A stretch of DNA of 64,000 bases, from positions 5,872 through 69,871 of the forward strand of contig JAEZZI010000014.1 of the NCBI GenBank assembly GCA_023418595.1, given 5' to 3'. Position 1 is the first letter of the stretch. Every line of letters starts with the position of its first letter. The notes beneath the pieces were generated by a model. It was not told where the DNA came from. It saw nothing but the letters and a program-made list of their open reading frames with translations, and searched no databases. Below are positions 1 through 8,917 of this stretch, in pieces. Both the position numbers and the translations under genes were made by a program. This DNA comes from Pseudomonadota bacterium (lineage in GTDB: Bacteria; Pseudomonadota; Alphaproteobacteria; Sphingomonadales; Sphingomonadaceae).

Positions 1-331
1 AACCGACGCGGGCGAAATATTCGAGGCCGTCCTTGTCCTTCACGCACCCTGCGGCACGGGTCGCACCCTGCGACTGGCCGTTGCAGAAGCCGGGCGAAAA
101 GGCGTTCGCGCCCGCGGCGGTGCGAACCGTATCGTTGAATTCGCCGTCCAGGTTGGTGTCGAATACCACGAACGAGCCTGCATCGTTGCTCTGCGCGGCA
201 TAACCGAACGATCCTCCGACATGGAATCCGGTCCAGTCGTCGTTGTAATCGGCGTCCTGCGCGGCGGCGGGAACGGCCATACCAAGGGCAAGGGCGCCGA
301 CACCGGCGCCCATGAGGGCACGAATAGTCAT
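1..331 (-). CDS. Outer-membrane beta-barrel (Omp25/opacity-like) protein, 3' part cut by window edge
   Basis: The gene reads leftward from an ATG at 331 and runs off the window, leaving about 110 N-terminal residues. Residues 1-25 form a clear Sec signal peptide ending in AAAQ, followed by DWTGFHVGGSFGY, the first strand pattern typical of alphaproteobacterial porin-like barrels of the Omp25/opacity type. A purine-rich ribosome site (GGAGAACC) precedes the ATG. It is divergent from parE with about 165 bp between. The exact family is an inference because most of the barrel is missing. Confidence 0.75.
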   Translation of the reverse strand, partial: MTIRALMGAGVGALALGMAVPAAAQDADYNDDWTGFHVGGSFGYAAQSNDAGSFVVFDTNLDGEFNDTVRTAAGANAFSPGFCNGQSQGATRAAGCVKDKDGLEYFARVG

Positions 332-496
332 GTGGGAGGTTCTCCGTACTGTTGTTACGCGGGTGAATATTCGAGAGCACAACGACGGTGGATGCAGATT
401 CGATCCCTTGACGATGTTGATCGGGATCAATCGTGTCGTTTTTGCAACAGCATTGCCGATTTGCGGGGCGCGGCGTGCGCGATATAGCTGGCAGCG

Positions 497-2476
497 ATGT
501 CCGATCTTTTCGCCGCGCCGACCCCCTCGCCCTCCAGTGATTACGACGCTTCGTCGATCGAGGTGCTCGAGGGGCTGGAGCCGGTTCGCCGCCGCCCCGG
601 CATGTACATCGGCGGCACCGACGAACGCGCGCTGCACCACCTCGCCGCCGAAGTGCTCGACAATGCGATGGACGAGGCGGTCGCGGGCCACGCCACCCGG
701 ATCGAGGTGACGCTGGAGCCCGGCAATCGCCTGACCATCACCGACAATGGCCGAGGCATTCCGGTCGATCCGCATCCCAAATTCCCCGACAAGTCGGCGC
801 TTGAGGTGATCCTCTCGACGCTCCATTCGGGCGGCAAGTTCACCGGCAAGGCCTATGCGACCTCGGGCGGTCTCCACGGCGTCGGGGTCAGCGTCGTCAA
901 CGCGCTGTCGGTCGATACGGTGGTCGAGGTCGCACGCGAACGGAAACTCTATCGCCAGCGGTTCAGCCAGGGTCAGACGCTGGGGCCGCTCGAACATCTG
1001 GGCACCACCCCCAATCGCCGTGGCACCAGCGTCGCCTTCACCCCCGACCCCGAAATCTTCGGGCCCGAACTGCATTTCAAGCCTGCCCGGCTCTACAAGC
1101 TCGCGCGGTCCAAGGCGTATCTGTTCGCAGGGGTAGAAATCCGCTGGAAATGCGCGCCTGAGCTGATCTCGGACGACACCCCGGCAGAGGCGGTGTTCCA
1201 GTTTCCCGGCGGCCTCGCCGATCACCTGCGCGAACAGCTGGGCGGGCGCGAATGTGCGAGTGCGGAGTTCTTCTCCGGCCGTCAGGATTTCCCCGACGGC
1301 CAGGGCCGCGTCGAATGGGCGATCGCCTGGCCGCTATGGAGCGACGGCAGCTATAGCTGGTATTGCAACACCATCCCGACTCCCGATGGCGGCACCCATG
1401 AAGCGGGGCTGCGTCAGGCGCTGGTCCGCGGGCTTCGCGCGTTCGGCGAGTTGACGGGGCAGAAGAAGGCGAAGGACCTGACCGCCGACGACGTGATGAT
1501 CGGCAGCGAATTGATGCTGTCGGTATTCATCCGCGATCCGCAATTCCAAAGCCAGACCAAGGACCGGCTGACCTCTCCCGAAGCGACCGGCCTGATCGAG
1601 CGCGCGATGCGCGACCATTTCGACCATTTCCTGTCCGACCATATGGACCGGGGCAAGGCACTGCTCGGCTATGTGCTCGAGCGCATGGACGAGCGGCTGC
1701 GGCGCAAACAGGAGCGAGAGGTCAAGCGCAAGACCGCGACCAGCGCACGCAAGCTCCGCTTGCCCGGCAAGCTGACCGATTGTTCCGCCGACAGTCCCGA
1801 AGGCACCGAACTCTTCATCGTCGAAGGCGATTCGGCGGGCGGATCGGCCAAGCAGGCGCGCGACCGCAAGACCCAGGCGATCCTGCCCATCCGCGGCAAG
1901 ATCCTGAACGTCGCTTCGGCCACCGCGGCGAAGATTCTCGCCAATCAGGAAATCGCCGACCTGACGCTGGCGATGGGCTGCGGCACCCGCAAGGATTGCG
2001 ACCCGACCGCGCTTCGCTACGACCGCATCATCATCATGACCGATGCCGATGTCGACGGCGCGCATATCGCGACGCTATTGATGACCTTCTTCTTTCAGGA
2101 AATGCCCGATCTGGTGCGGCGCGGGCATCTCTATCTCGCCCAGCCGCCGCTCTATCGGCTGACCGTCGGCGCCAAATCGCTCTACGCCCGCGACGACGCG
2201 CACCGTGCGAAGATCGAGGCCGGACCGTTCAAGGGCAAAAAGGTCGAGGTCGCGCGCTTCAAGGGGCTGGGCGAAATGAATCCCGTCCAGCTGCGCGAAA
2301 CGACGATGGACCCCAAAACCCGCAACCTGATCCGCATCACCCTGCCGCAGGAATATGAGGAGCGCGCAGGGGTAAAGGATCTGGTCGACCGTCTGATGGG
2401 CACCAACCCCGCGCACCGCTTCCAATTTATCCAGGAAAACGCCGCGCGGCTGGACGAGGATGTGATCGACGCGTGA
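497..2476 (+). CDS. parE: DNA topoisomerase IV subunit B
   Basis: ATP-dependent type II topoisomerase subunit that, with ParC, decatenates daughter chromosomes. The 659-residue length fits ParE rather than the longer GyrB. The GHKL ATPase has EVLDNAMDEA near residues 52-61, DNGRG at 83-87 and GLHGVG at 125-130. The TOPRIM metal site shows EGDSAGG from residue 443 and DADVDG from 516. The start ATG at 497 gives the usual short tail before the EVLEGLEPVRRRPGMYIGG block. A hydrolase gene follows 22 bp downstream on the same strand. ParE versus GyrB is decided by length and overall pattern; parC is not in the window. Confidence 0.96.
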   Translation: MSDLFAAPTPSPSSDYDASSIEVLEGLEPVRRRPGMYIGGTDERALHHLAAEVLDNAMDEAVAGHATRIEVTLEPGNRLTITDNGRGIPVDPHPKFPDKSALEVILSTLHSGGKFTGKAYATSGGLHGVGVSVVNALSVDTVVEVARERKLYRQRFSQGQTLGPLEHLGTTPNRRGTSVAFTPDPEIFGPELHFKPARLYKLARSKAYLFAGVEIRWKCAPELISDDTPAEAVFQFPGGLADHLREQLGGRECASAEFFSGRQDFPDGQGRVEWAIAWPLWSDGSYSWYCNTIPTPDGGTHEAGLRQALVRGLRAFGELTGQKKAKDLTADDVMIGSELMLSVFIRDPQFQSQTKDRLTSPEATGLIERAMRDHFDHFLSDHMDRGKALLGYVLERMDERLRRKQEREVKRKTATSARKLRLPGKLTDCSADSPEGTELFIVEGDSAGGSAKQARDRKTQAILPIRGKILNVASATAAKILANQEIADLTLAMGCGTRKDCDPTALRYDRIIIMTDADVDGAHIATLLMTFFFQEMPDLVRRGHLYLAQPPLYRLTVGAKSLYARDDAHRAKIEAGPFKGKKVEVARFKGLGEMNPVQLRETTMDPKTRNLIRITLPQEYEERAGVKDLVDRLMGTNPAHRFQFIQENAARLDEDVIDA

Positions 2477-2498
2477 AGTGACCAAGGGGGGAGTAACA

Positions 2499-3791
2499 AT
2501 GGTTCGGCGAACGAAAATCCTGCTGGCGGCGATGATGCTGGCGCCAGCGGGCGTGACCGCGACGGCACAGATGGCACAAGAAACCAGCGTGGCTCCCTCA
2601 CCCGCCCTCCAGCAGCGGCTCGACCTGTTGCCTGCGATCATCAATGGCGAGGGCGATTACGACGCCTATTTCGCGGCCGGGTTTCGCGATCAGGTGCCGG
2701 AGGCGAAGTTTCGCGAATTGGGCAAACAGCTTGCCACCGCGATGGGCAATGCGATCGGCGTCGAACAGGTTACGCCGATTGGCGCGACCGACGCGACAAT
2801 CGTCGTCGGCTTCGAACGCGGGATCGCGCGCGGGCGGATCAGCATCGACCCCAACCCGCCGCACAGCGTCGTCGGACTGCTGTTCACCGGCACCGAGATG
2901 CGCGACGACAGCGCCGCGAAGCTCGACGCCGATTTCCGCGCGCTGCCGGGCAGTGCGGGATATGGCGTCTATCGGCTCGGCGGCGCTGAGCCGGTCGCGA
3001 TCAACGCGCTGAACGGCGACCGTGCAGCGCCGCTCGGCTCGGGCTTCAAATTATGGGTGCTGGCCGAGGCAGCGCGCCAGGTGAAGGCGGGGAAGCGCCG
3101 CTGGTCCGAAGTGCTGCCGATCGGCGAACGATCGCTGCCCGGCGGGGTGATGCAGACCTGGCCCGCGGGCGCGCCGGTGACGCTGCACACGCTGGCGACG
3201 CAGATGATATCGATCAGCGACAACACCGCCACCGACACGCTGATGATCGCGCTTGGCCGCGCGCAGGTCGATGCGATGGTGCGCGCCAGCGGCGTGGCGG
3301 ACGCCGACGCGACGCTGCCGCTGCTGACGACGATGGAGGCGTTTCGCCTCAAGCATCCGTCGAACGCCGCGCTCGCCGCCGACTGGGCGACGCTCAGCCC
3401 CGATGCGCGGGCGAAGCGGCTGGCCGATCCGAAGCTCGCGGCGACGCCGGTCAGCGCAGGCATGTTCGGCGACAAGCCGCTCGCGCTTCAGATCGAATGG
3501 TTCGCCTCTCCCGCCGACATGGCGCGGCTGCTCGACACGATCCGCACCATCGGCGACGAACAGGCGCTGGCGATTCTGGCGGTCAATCCCGGCGGCGACG
3601 CATCGCGCCATGCCTATCAGGGGTTCAAGGGCGGGTCGGAACCGGGGGTGATCTCGGCCAGCTATCTGGTGCGGACCAGGGCGGGCGAATGGCGCGCGGT
3701 CACCGGCAACTGGCACCGCACGGATGCGGTGGTCGATCAGGCGCGGTTCTTCGGCCTGATGAACCGCGCGCTGACGCTGGCGGCGGAGTAG
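2499..3791 (+). CDS. Exported class-A beta-lactamase-like serine hydrolase
   Basis: 430-residue protein with a signal peptide (residues 1 to about 25). The C-terminal half has the serine beta-lactamase/PBP-like motifs SGFK (S181, K184), SDN (240-242) and a K-G-G triad from K377 where class A enzymes usually have KTG or KSG. The N-terminal ~130 residues resemble the small domain that precedes some lactamase-like hydrolases. The ATG at 2499 is chosen over the GTG at 2478 because GGGGGGAG lies just before it. It follows parE closely and may be cotranscribed. Penicillinase, DD-peptidase or esterase activity cannot be told apart from sequence alone. Confidence 0.82.
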   Translation: MVRRTKILLAAMMLAPAGVTATAQMAQETSVAPSPALQQRLDLLPAIINGEGDYDAYFAAGFRDQVPEAKFRELGKQLATAMGNAIGVEQVTPIGATDATIVVGFERGIARGRISIDPNPPHSVVGLLFTGTEMRDDSAAKLDADFRALPGSAGYGVYRLGGAEPVAINALNGDRAAPLGSGFKLWVLAEAARQVKAGKRRWSEVLPIGERSLPGGVMQTWPAGAPVTLHTLATQMISISDNTATDTLMIALGRAQVDAMVRASGVADADATLPLLTTMEAFRLKHPSNAALAADWATLSPDARAKRLADPKLAATPVSAGMFGDKPLALQIEWFASPADMARLLDTIRTIGDEQALAILAVNPGGDASRHAYQGFKGGSEPGVISASYLVRTRAGEWRAVTGNWHRTDAVVDQARFFGLMNRALTLAAE

Positions 3792-3798
3792 CCGAGGA

Positions 3799-3878
3799 TG
3801 TGCTCCCGCGCAGGCGGGAGCCCAGGAGTACCGACCCCAACGCGTGCGACCCTGGGCTCCCGCCTGCGCGGGAGCACA
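3799..3878. repeat. Paired inverted repeat, family CTCCCGCGCAGGCGGGAG
   Basis: Two perfect 28-bp arms (3799-3826 and 3851-3878) are reverse complements separated by 24 bp, and each arm also contains its own small dyad. It lies between the convergent hydrolase and acetyltransferase genes and could act as a bidirectional transcription stop. It is one of several REP-like elements in this window. Confidence 0.85.
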
Positions 3879-3899
3879 TAAGAAGCAGTCGTCGGCGCA

Positions 3900-4448
3900 T
3901 TACCCCCGCCGGGCCGCCCACTCATCCTTGAGCAACCCATAGATCACGCTGTCGCGCACGCCGATATGCGTTTCCCATTCGCCGCGCAGCACGCCTTCCT
4001 GCTTGAACCCCAGTTTTTCGAGCAGGGTGCGCGAATGGAAATTGTCGGGGTCGGTATCGGCGAACACGCGGCGATGGCCCTGATCGACGAACAGATATTC
4101 GATCACCCGGTTGACGGCCTCGACCGCGATATCGCGGCCCCAGTGCGACCGGGCGAGCATATAGCCGATTTCGGAAACGCCCGCGCGACGCGCGCCCGCC
4201 GACACGAAACCCACCGCGGCATCGCCTTCGTCGCGCACGGTGATCGCCCAACTTTGCCACTGGTCGGCGTCCGCGCGCCCCTCGAACGCGAGATAGGCGC
4301 GGGTTTCCGCCACGTCGCGGTGCGCGGTGGACGACCACCAGGTCATCAGGCTTTCGTCCGCAAGCGTGGGATGCAGCGCATCGGCATCGTCGGGGGACAG
4401 CGCGCGCAGCACCAGCCGCGCGCTTTCCAGCCGCGGCGTGTCCCTCAT
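3900..4448 (-). CDS. GNAT family N-acetyltransferase (RimJ/RimL-like)
   Basis: 182-residue acetyltransferase. It begins RLESARLVLRALSPDDADAL, the usual opening of RimJ/RimL-type GNATs, and has the acetyl-CoA region around ARSHWGRDIAVEAVNRVIEYLF followed by HRRVFADTDPDNFHSRTLLEKLGF. The start at 4448 is preferred because its ATGA overlaps the stop of the upstream LysR gene (4445-4448), showing translational coupling. It is the last gene of a leftward metZ-apaG-lysR-GNAT run. The acceptor could be a ribosomal protein N-terminus or a small amine; the sequence does not decide. Confidence 0.88.
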   Translation of the reverse strand: MRDTPRLESARLVLRALSPDDADALHPTLADESLMTWWSSTAHRDVAETRAYLAFEGRADADQWQSWAITVRDEGDAAVGFVSAGARRAGVSEIGYMLARSHWGRDIAVEAVNRVIEYLFVDQGHRRVFADTDPDNFHSRTLLEKLGFKQEGVLRGEWETHIGVRDSVIYGLLKDEWAARRG

Positions 4449-5239
4449 TCGCCCAGCGCCTCGACCAGCGCCTTCACCTTTTTCTGCCGCCATTGCGGCA
4501 GCGGCGCGACCAGCCAGTAACCCAGCCGCGACGCCGCGGGCTCGCCGATCACGACGACGCGCCCCGCCTCGATATCCGCGCGCGCGAGCAATTCGGGCAC
4601 CGATGCACAGCCGAGGCCCGCCGCGGCGGCGTCGATCGCGAGGCCAGCATCGGCGACGCGCACCAGTGCCTGCCCCTCGGTCACGTCGCAGCCGGGCCAG
4701 GCGATCACCTGATCCAGCCCGCCGCCGGGTGCGGCGACCTTGACCATGCCGTCGCTTTCCAGCGCCTCGCCTTCATGCTCGCCCGGCCCCTCGCCCCAAC
4801 GGATCGCCAGGTCGAGATTGGCTTCGGTGAAATCGACCGTCGCATCGTCGGCGGCGATCAACTGAAACCGCAATTCGCCGTCGCCCGCGGCAATCTTCGA
4901 GAGGCGCGGCATCAGCCATTTGTGGGTCAGGTCGCGCGGCGCGGCGATGGTCAGCGACTTGGACGATTGTCCCGCCTGCATCGCGCGCACCGCTTCCTCG
5001 AATTGCAGGAAGCCGGTGCGCAGCGCCGCCAGCCCGGCCTCGCCCTCAGGCGTCAGTTCCAGCCCCTTGGTCGTGCGGCGAAACAGGACGACGCCCAGCG
5101 TATCCTCCAGCGCGCGGACCTGTTGCCCCACGGCGGCAGGCGTCACCGCCAGTTCGTCGGCAGCGCGGGTGAACGACAGATGCCGCGCGGCAGCGTCGAG
5201 CACGCGCAACCCGTTCAAGGGAAGGTGCGTGCGCTTCAT
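4445..5239 (-). CDS. LysR-family transcriptional regulator, GcvA-like
   Basis: 264 residues. The N-terminal winged helix-turn-helix reads LNGLRVLDAAARHLSFTRAA with VTPAAVGQQVRALE as the recognition region and LFRRTTKGLELTPEG as the wing, a signature of the GcvA subgroup. The C-terminal substrate-binding domain is somewhat short. It overlaps apaG upstream (ATGA at 5236-5239) and the GNAT gene downstream by 4 bp, so it is embedded in the operon rather than divergent from a target. Its ligand and target are unknown; amino-acid metabolism is a guess from metZ nearby. Confidence 0.9.
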   Translation of the reverse strand: MKRTHLPLNGLRVLDAAARHLSFTRAADELAVTPAAVGQQVRALEDTLGVVLFRRTTKGLELTPEGEAGLAALRTGFLQFEEAVRAMQAGQSSKSLTIAAPRDLTHKWLMPRLSKIAAGDGELRFQLIAADDATVDFTEANLDLAIRWGEGPGEHEGEALESDGMVKVAAPGGGLDQVIAWPGCDVTEGQALVRVADAGLAIDAAAAGLGCASVPELLARADIEAGRVVVIGEPAASRLGYWLVAPLPQWRQKKVKALVEALGE

Positions 5240-5634
5240 TCCGCCACCGCCGGTGCGACCAACTGAAACTTCGGAATGTCCACCGCGAAGACCTCGCCAT
5301 CCTCTGCCAGCATCTGATAACTGCCCTGCATCGACCCGGCCGGCGTCGAAAGCGGACAGCCCGACACGTAATCGAAGCTCCCGTCCGGCATGATCATCGG
5401 CTGTTCGCCGACCACCCCTTCGCCCTCGACCGAATGCCGCGATCCGCGCCCGTCGGTGATGATCCAGTGGCGGGTCAGCAGTTGCACCGCCTGATCGCCC
5501 GCATTCTCGATGCGGATGTGATAGGCCCAGAACCAGCGCCCGCGCCCCGGCTCCGACTGTTCGGGCAGGTAGCTGACCGACACGCGGACGGTAATCCCGC
5601 GCGTGGTCGCCACTTCGGAAAATAGCGATTTCAC
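5236..5634 (-). CDS. apaG: ApaG family protein
   Basis: 132-residue single-domain beta-sandwich protein of the ApaG/DUF525 family. Recognisable blocks are SYLPEQSEPGRGRWFWAYHI, LLTRHWIITDGRG, VEGEGVVGEQP and YVSGCPLSTPAGSMQGSY. The GTG start at 5634 is chosen because GTGA overlaps the metZ stop (5631-5634) and gives the usual length of about 130 residues. The biochemical role is not settled; in enterobacteria the gene is linked to magnesium and cobalt tolerance and diadenosine tetraphosphate. Here it is coupled to metZ and the LysR gene. Confidence 0.93.
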   Translation of the reverse strand: MKSLFSEVATTRGITVRVSVSYLPEQSEPGRGRWFWAYHIRIENAGDQAVQLLTRHWIITDGRGSRHSVEGEGVVGEQPMIMPDGSFDYVSGCPLSTPAGSMQGSYQMLAEDGEVFAVDIPKFQLVAPAVAE

Positions 5635-6839
5635 AGCCCCGACGCCGTCAATGCTTGATCCAGGTCTTCGATCAGGTCGGCCGGGTCTTCCAGCCCGACG
5701 TTCAGCCGCAGCATCCCCTCGGTCACGCCCATTTCCAGCCGCTTTTCCTCGGCGACGCTCGAATGAGTGGTGGACGCAGGGTGAGTCATCAGCGAGCGAG
5801 AATCGCCGATATTGTTCGAAATGTCGATGAGGCCGAGTGCGTCGAGCAGCGCGTGCGCCTGTTTGCGTCCGCCATCGACCTCGAACGAAAAGATCGGGCC
5901 GGTCATGTCCATCTGCGCGCATGCCAGCGCGTGCTGCGGATGGCTGGGCAAGCCCGGATGGTTGATCCGCGGCACGCGCGCTTCGAGGAAACGTCCGACT
6001 TCAAGCGCATTCTCCGATTGCTTGCGGATGCGTAAGGAGAGCGTCTCCAGTCCCTTGAGCACCACCCAGGCGTTGAACGCGCTGAGCGTCGGCCCGGTGT
6101 TGCGCGTGAAGGGCAGCAGCGTGTTGGTGATAAAATCCTCGGTCCCGCACACCGCGCCTGCCAGCACGCGCCCCTGACCGTCCATCATCTTGGTCGCGCT
6201 GTAGGCCACCACGTCCGCGCCGAACTCCATCGGCCGCTGAAGCGCAGGCGTCGCAAACGCATTGTCGACGACACTCGTGATCCCGCGGTCGCGCGCGAGG
6301 CTGCACACGGCCTTCAGGTCGACCACGTCCATCGTCGGATTGGCCGGGGTTTCGAAGAACCAGACCTTTGTGTTTGCCTTCGACGCATCGGCAAACCGGT
6401 CGGCATCGCGCGCATCGACGATGGTCGTCTCGATCCCGAATTTGGGCAGCAGCGTGTCGGTCAGCCAGCGGCACGATCCGAACAGCGCCCGGCCCGCGAC
6501 AACGTGATCCCCGGCTTCGAGTTGGCAGAGCAAAGCGGCGGTCATCGCCGCCATGCCGGAAGCGGTGGCGCGGCAGGCCTCCGCCCCCTCCAGCAACGCG
6601 ATGCGCTGTTCAAGCATCTCGACCGTCGGGTTCTGCAGCCGAGAATAGGTCATTCCCGCCTGCTCGCCCGCGAACCGCGCCGCCGCGTCGCCCGCGCAGT
6701 CATAGGCATAGCCGGAGGTCAGGAACAACGCCTCCGACGTCTCGCCATATTCCGACCGCACGGTCCCGCCCCGCACGGCCTGTGTCGCGGGGCGCCATTT
6801 CGACGTGATCGAGCGGTCTTGTCCGGTATGCCGTTTCAT
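5631..6839 (-). CDS. metZ: O-succinylhomoserine sulfhydrylase
   Basis: PLP enzyme of the Cys/Met metabolism family that makes homocysteine directly from O-succinylhomoserine and sulfide, in the cytosol. The PLP lysine sits in YSATKMMDGQGR (K217). Other family blocks are TYSRLQNPT, ETPANPTMDVVD and the C-terminal SLMTHPASTTHSS. The ATG at 6839 gives 402 residues; a TTG two codons upstream is an alternative and no strong ribosome site is visible. The next gene, apaG, overlaps its stop. MetZ is preferred over cystathionine gamma-synthase or MetY on overall pattern. Confidence 0.92.
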   Translation of the reverse strand: MKRHTGQDRSITSKWRPATQAVRGGTVRSEYGETSEALFLTSGYAYDCAGDAAARFAGEQAGMTYSRLQNPTVEMLEQRIALLEGAEACRATASGMAAMTAALLCQLEAGDHVVAGRALFGSCRWLTDTLLPKFGIETTIVDARDADRFADASKANTKVWFFETPANPTMDVVDLKAVCSLARDRGITSVVDNAFATPALQRPMEFGADVVAYSATKMMDGQGRVLAGAVCGTEDFITNTLLPFTRNTGPTLSAFNAWVVLKGLETLSLRIRKQSENALEVGRFLEARVPRINHPGLPSHPQHALACAQMDMTGPIFSFEVDGGRKQAHALLDALGLIDISNNIGDSRSLMTHPASTTHSSVAEEKRLEMGVTEGMLRLNVGLEDPADLIEDLDQALTASGL

Positions 6840-6897
6840 GGGCAATGCCCATGCCGGGGAAGGCGGGGTGCGGTCAACCGCGCATCTGACCGATCGC

Positions 6898-7941
6898 TCA
6901 CAGCCGGGCGAGCACCGCGTCGGTCATCGCCTGTGTCGACAGCGACCCGCCCAGATCGCCGGTCCGCGCGCCGCCCGCGATCGCCCCGGCGACCGCGCGC
7001 TCGACCCGGTCCGCCGCCGCTTCCTCGCCCAGCGAATGGCGCAGCAGCATCGCCGCCGACAGGATCGCGGCGCACGGATTGGCCTTGCCCTGCCCGGCAA
7101 TGTCGGGGGCGGAGCCGTGGATCGGCTCGTACATGCCGAACGGCCCCTCGCCCATCGCGGCGGACGGCAGCATCCCGATCGACCCCGCGCACATGCTCGC
7201 CTGATCGGACAGGATGTCGCCGAACAGATTGCCGGTGACGATCACGTCGAACTGGCCGGGCGCGCGAACCAGCTGCATCGAGGCATTGTCGACATAAAGA
7301 TGGTCGAGGGTCACGTCGGGATAGTCCGCCGCGACCGCGATCACCGTTTCGCGCCACAGACGCGATGTCTCCAGCACATTGGCCTTGTCCACCGAAGTCA
7401 GCCTGCCGCGCCGCTTGCGCGCGGTCTCGAACGCGACGCGGGCAATGCGCGCGACTTCGTTCGCGTCATAGATCATCAGGTCCGATGCACAGGGCACGCC
7501 GTTCCGCTCGCCCCGCGCCTTTTCGCCGAAATACACGTCGCCGGTCAGTTCTCGGACGATCACCATGTCGATTTCCGCCGCGATCTCGCGCCTTAGTGCA
7601 GAGGCATCCTCCAGCCCCGCGAACAGTCGGGCGGGGCGCAGATTGGCGAACAGCCCCAGTTCCTTGCGCAGCCCCAGGATCGCGGCTTCGGGCCGCAACC
7701 GCCGATCCTCCAGCGCATCGTGGCGCGGATCGCCGACCGCGCCGAACAGCACCGCATCCGATGCGCGGGCGAGGTCGAGCGTGGCCTCTGGCAGCGGATT
7801 GCCGAGTTCGCGATAAGCCGTGCCACCCACGGGCGCTTCAACGAACGTCAGGCCAAGGTCGATCGCCTCCAGCACCGAACGCGCAGCGGCGGTAACCTCG
7901 GGTCCGATCCCGTCCCCCGGCAGAATGGCGATTTGCGGCAT
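6898..7941 (-). CDS. leuB: 3-isopropylmalate dehydrogenase
   Basis: 347-residue NAD-dependent decarboxylating dehydrogenase of leucine biosynthesis. It opens IAILPGDGIGPEVTAAA and has SVDKANVLETSRLWRE, DHLYVDNASMQLVR, the metal and substrate region VTGNLFGDILSDQASMCAGS and EPIHGSAPDIAGQGKANP. The ATG at 7941 has AAGGGAA just upstream. leuC and leuD are not adjacent. metZ follows 58 bp downstream on the same strand. Confidence 0.96.
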   Translation of the reverse strand: MPQIAILPGDGIGPEVTAAARSVLEAIDLGLTFVEAPVGGTAYRELGNPLPEATLDLARASDAVLFGAVGDPRHDALEDRRLRPEAAILGLRKELGLFANLRPARLFAGLEDASALRREIAAEIDMVIVRELTGDVYFGEKARGERNGVPCASDLMIYDANEVARIARVAFETARKRRGRLTSVDKANVLETSRLWRETVIAVAADYPDVTLDHLYVDNASMQLVRAPGQFDVIVTGNLFGDILSDQASMCAGSIGMLPSAAMGEGPFGMYEPIHGSAPDIAGQGKANPCAAILSAAMLLRHSLGEEAAADRVERAVAGAIAGGARTGDLGGSLSTQAMTDAVLARL

Positions 7942-7966
7942 CGGTTATTCCCTTTCCCCTCCCGCC

Positions 7967-8052
7967 CCGTTCGTTTCGAGCCCTTCGACTGCCTGCAAGG
8001 CAGGTGCTCAGGATGAACTTCGAGCCTTCGGCTCGAAGTCGAGAAACGAACG
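7967..8052. repeat. Degenerate paired inverted repeat, family CGTTCGTTTCGAG
   Basis: Outer arms CCGTTCGTTTC (from 7967) and GAAACGAACGG (to 8052) are complementary. Between them lie two extra small hairpins (CCTGC-AAG-GCAGG and TTCGAGCC-TTC-GGCTCGAA). It looks like a composite of the family seen cleanly at 10947, 17254 and 57125. It fills the space between recO and leuB, both leftward. Confidence 0.7.
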
Positions 8053-8113
8053 GTGGTGGAGGTTGCTGTAATGGTCGCCGCCCCTCGATCAACCGCTTCT
8101 CCCCTCACCCCCC

Positions 8114-8842
8114 TCAAGCTGCCCTTTTCAACCGCTCGACCAGCCGTTCGCGCGCCGCCAGCACCTCCGCGCTCCGTCCGATCAGCACATCGCGCGTCAG
8201 GAAATGGCCGGTCAGCGCCAGTCCGTCGAGAATGTCGCCCCAATCCGCCGCGCCCCCCGCCACCAGAAAGCGGGGCAACCGCAACAATTTAACTTCATAG
8301 CCGAGCGCCGCGCCGGCACTCACCGCACCGCCGCTTTTTGGGCTGACGAAGCGCAAATCCTGACGCGCTCCCGTCGCCACGCATTCGTCCAGCGCCAGCC
8401 CGAATCCCAGTTCGGCCAGCAGCAGCAATTCATACCGCACCAGCGCCACCGCCCAGCCCCGCGCCGCGGGCGCCGCCTCGATCGCATCGAGCAGCCCGGA
8501 CAGACCGGCATGGATGCGCGGATAGCCCTGCCCCTCGGGCAAGGTCGCCGCCGTCAGCGCCGTCGCCCAGTCGAGCGCCGCGGCGGCCAGCGGCTCGGCA
8601 TAGAGCGGCGCGCGGCTGGCGATCAGCTCGACCGTCAACCCGGCCAGTTGCTCGTCCGTCCGCGCCCGCCACTCACCGCGCACGACATTGGCGGGCTGAA
8701 GCACGGGGCGCAGTTTCCGCGAATGCCCGCCGCGCACATAACCCGGCTGCACGCCCTCGTCCGCCGTCAACGCCCGCACCACCGCCCCATGCTCGCCATG
8801 CGCGCGAACGGACAGGATGATGGCGGGCGCGATCAGGTGCAT
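8114..8842 (-). CDS. recO: DNA repair protein RecO
   Basis: 242-residue RecFOR-pathway mediator that helps load RecA on gapped DNA. The N-terminal OB-fold opens with APAIILSVRAHGEHGAVVRALT and GYVRGGHSRKLRPVLQPAN, which are family hallmarks, followed by the helical domain with RYELLLLAELGFGLALDECVATG. The zinc-finger cysteines of many RecO proteins are largely absent (one C in ECVATG), as often in alphaproteobacteria. Length and ends match the family. Confidence 0.93.
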   Translation of the reverse strand: MHLIAPAIILSVRAHGEHGAVVRALTADEGVQPGYVRGGHSRKLRPVLQPANVVRGEWRARTDEQLAGLTVELIASRAPLYAEPLAAAALDWATALTAATLPEGQGYPRIHAGLSGLLDAIEAAPAARGWAVALVRYELLLLAELGFGLALDECVATGARQDLRFVSPKSGGAVSAGAALGYEVKLLRLPRFLVAGGAADWGDILDGLALTGHFLTRDVLIGRSAEVLAARERLVERLKRAA

Positions 8843-8917
8843 CGTGGATGCTCTATCAGCAGAATAAGAGCCGGGAGAGTATAGTTATCTCCGTAAACAG
8901 CCCGCGATACTCAGCGA

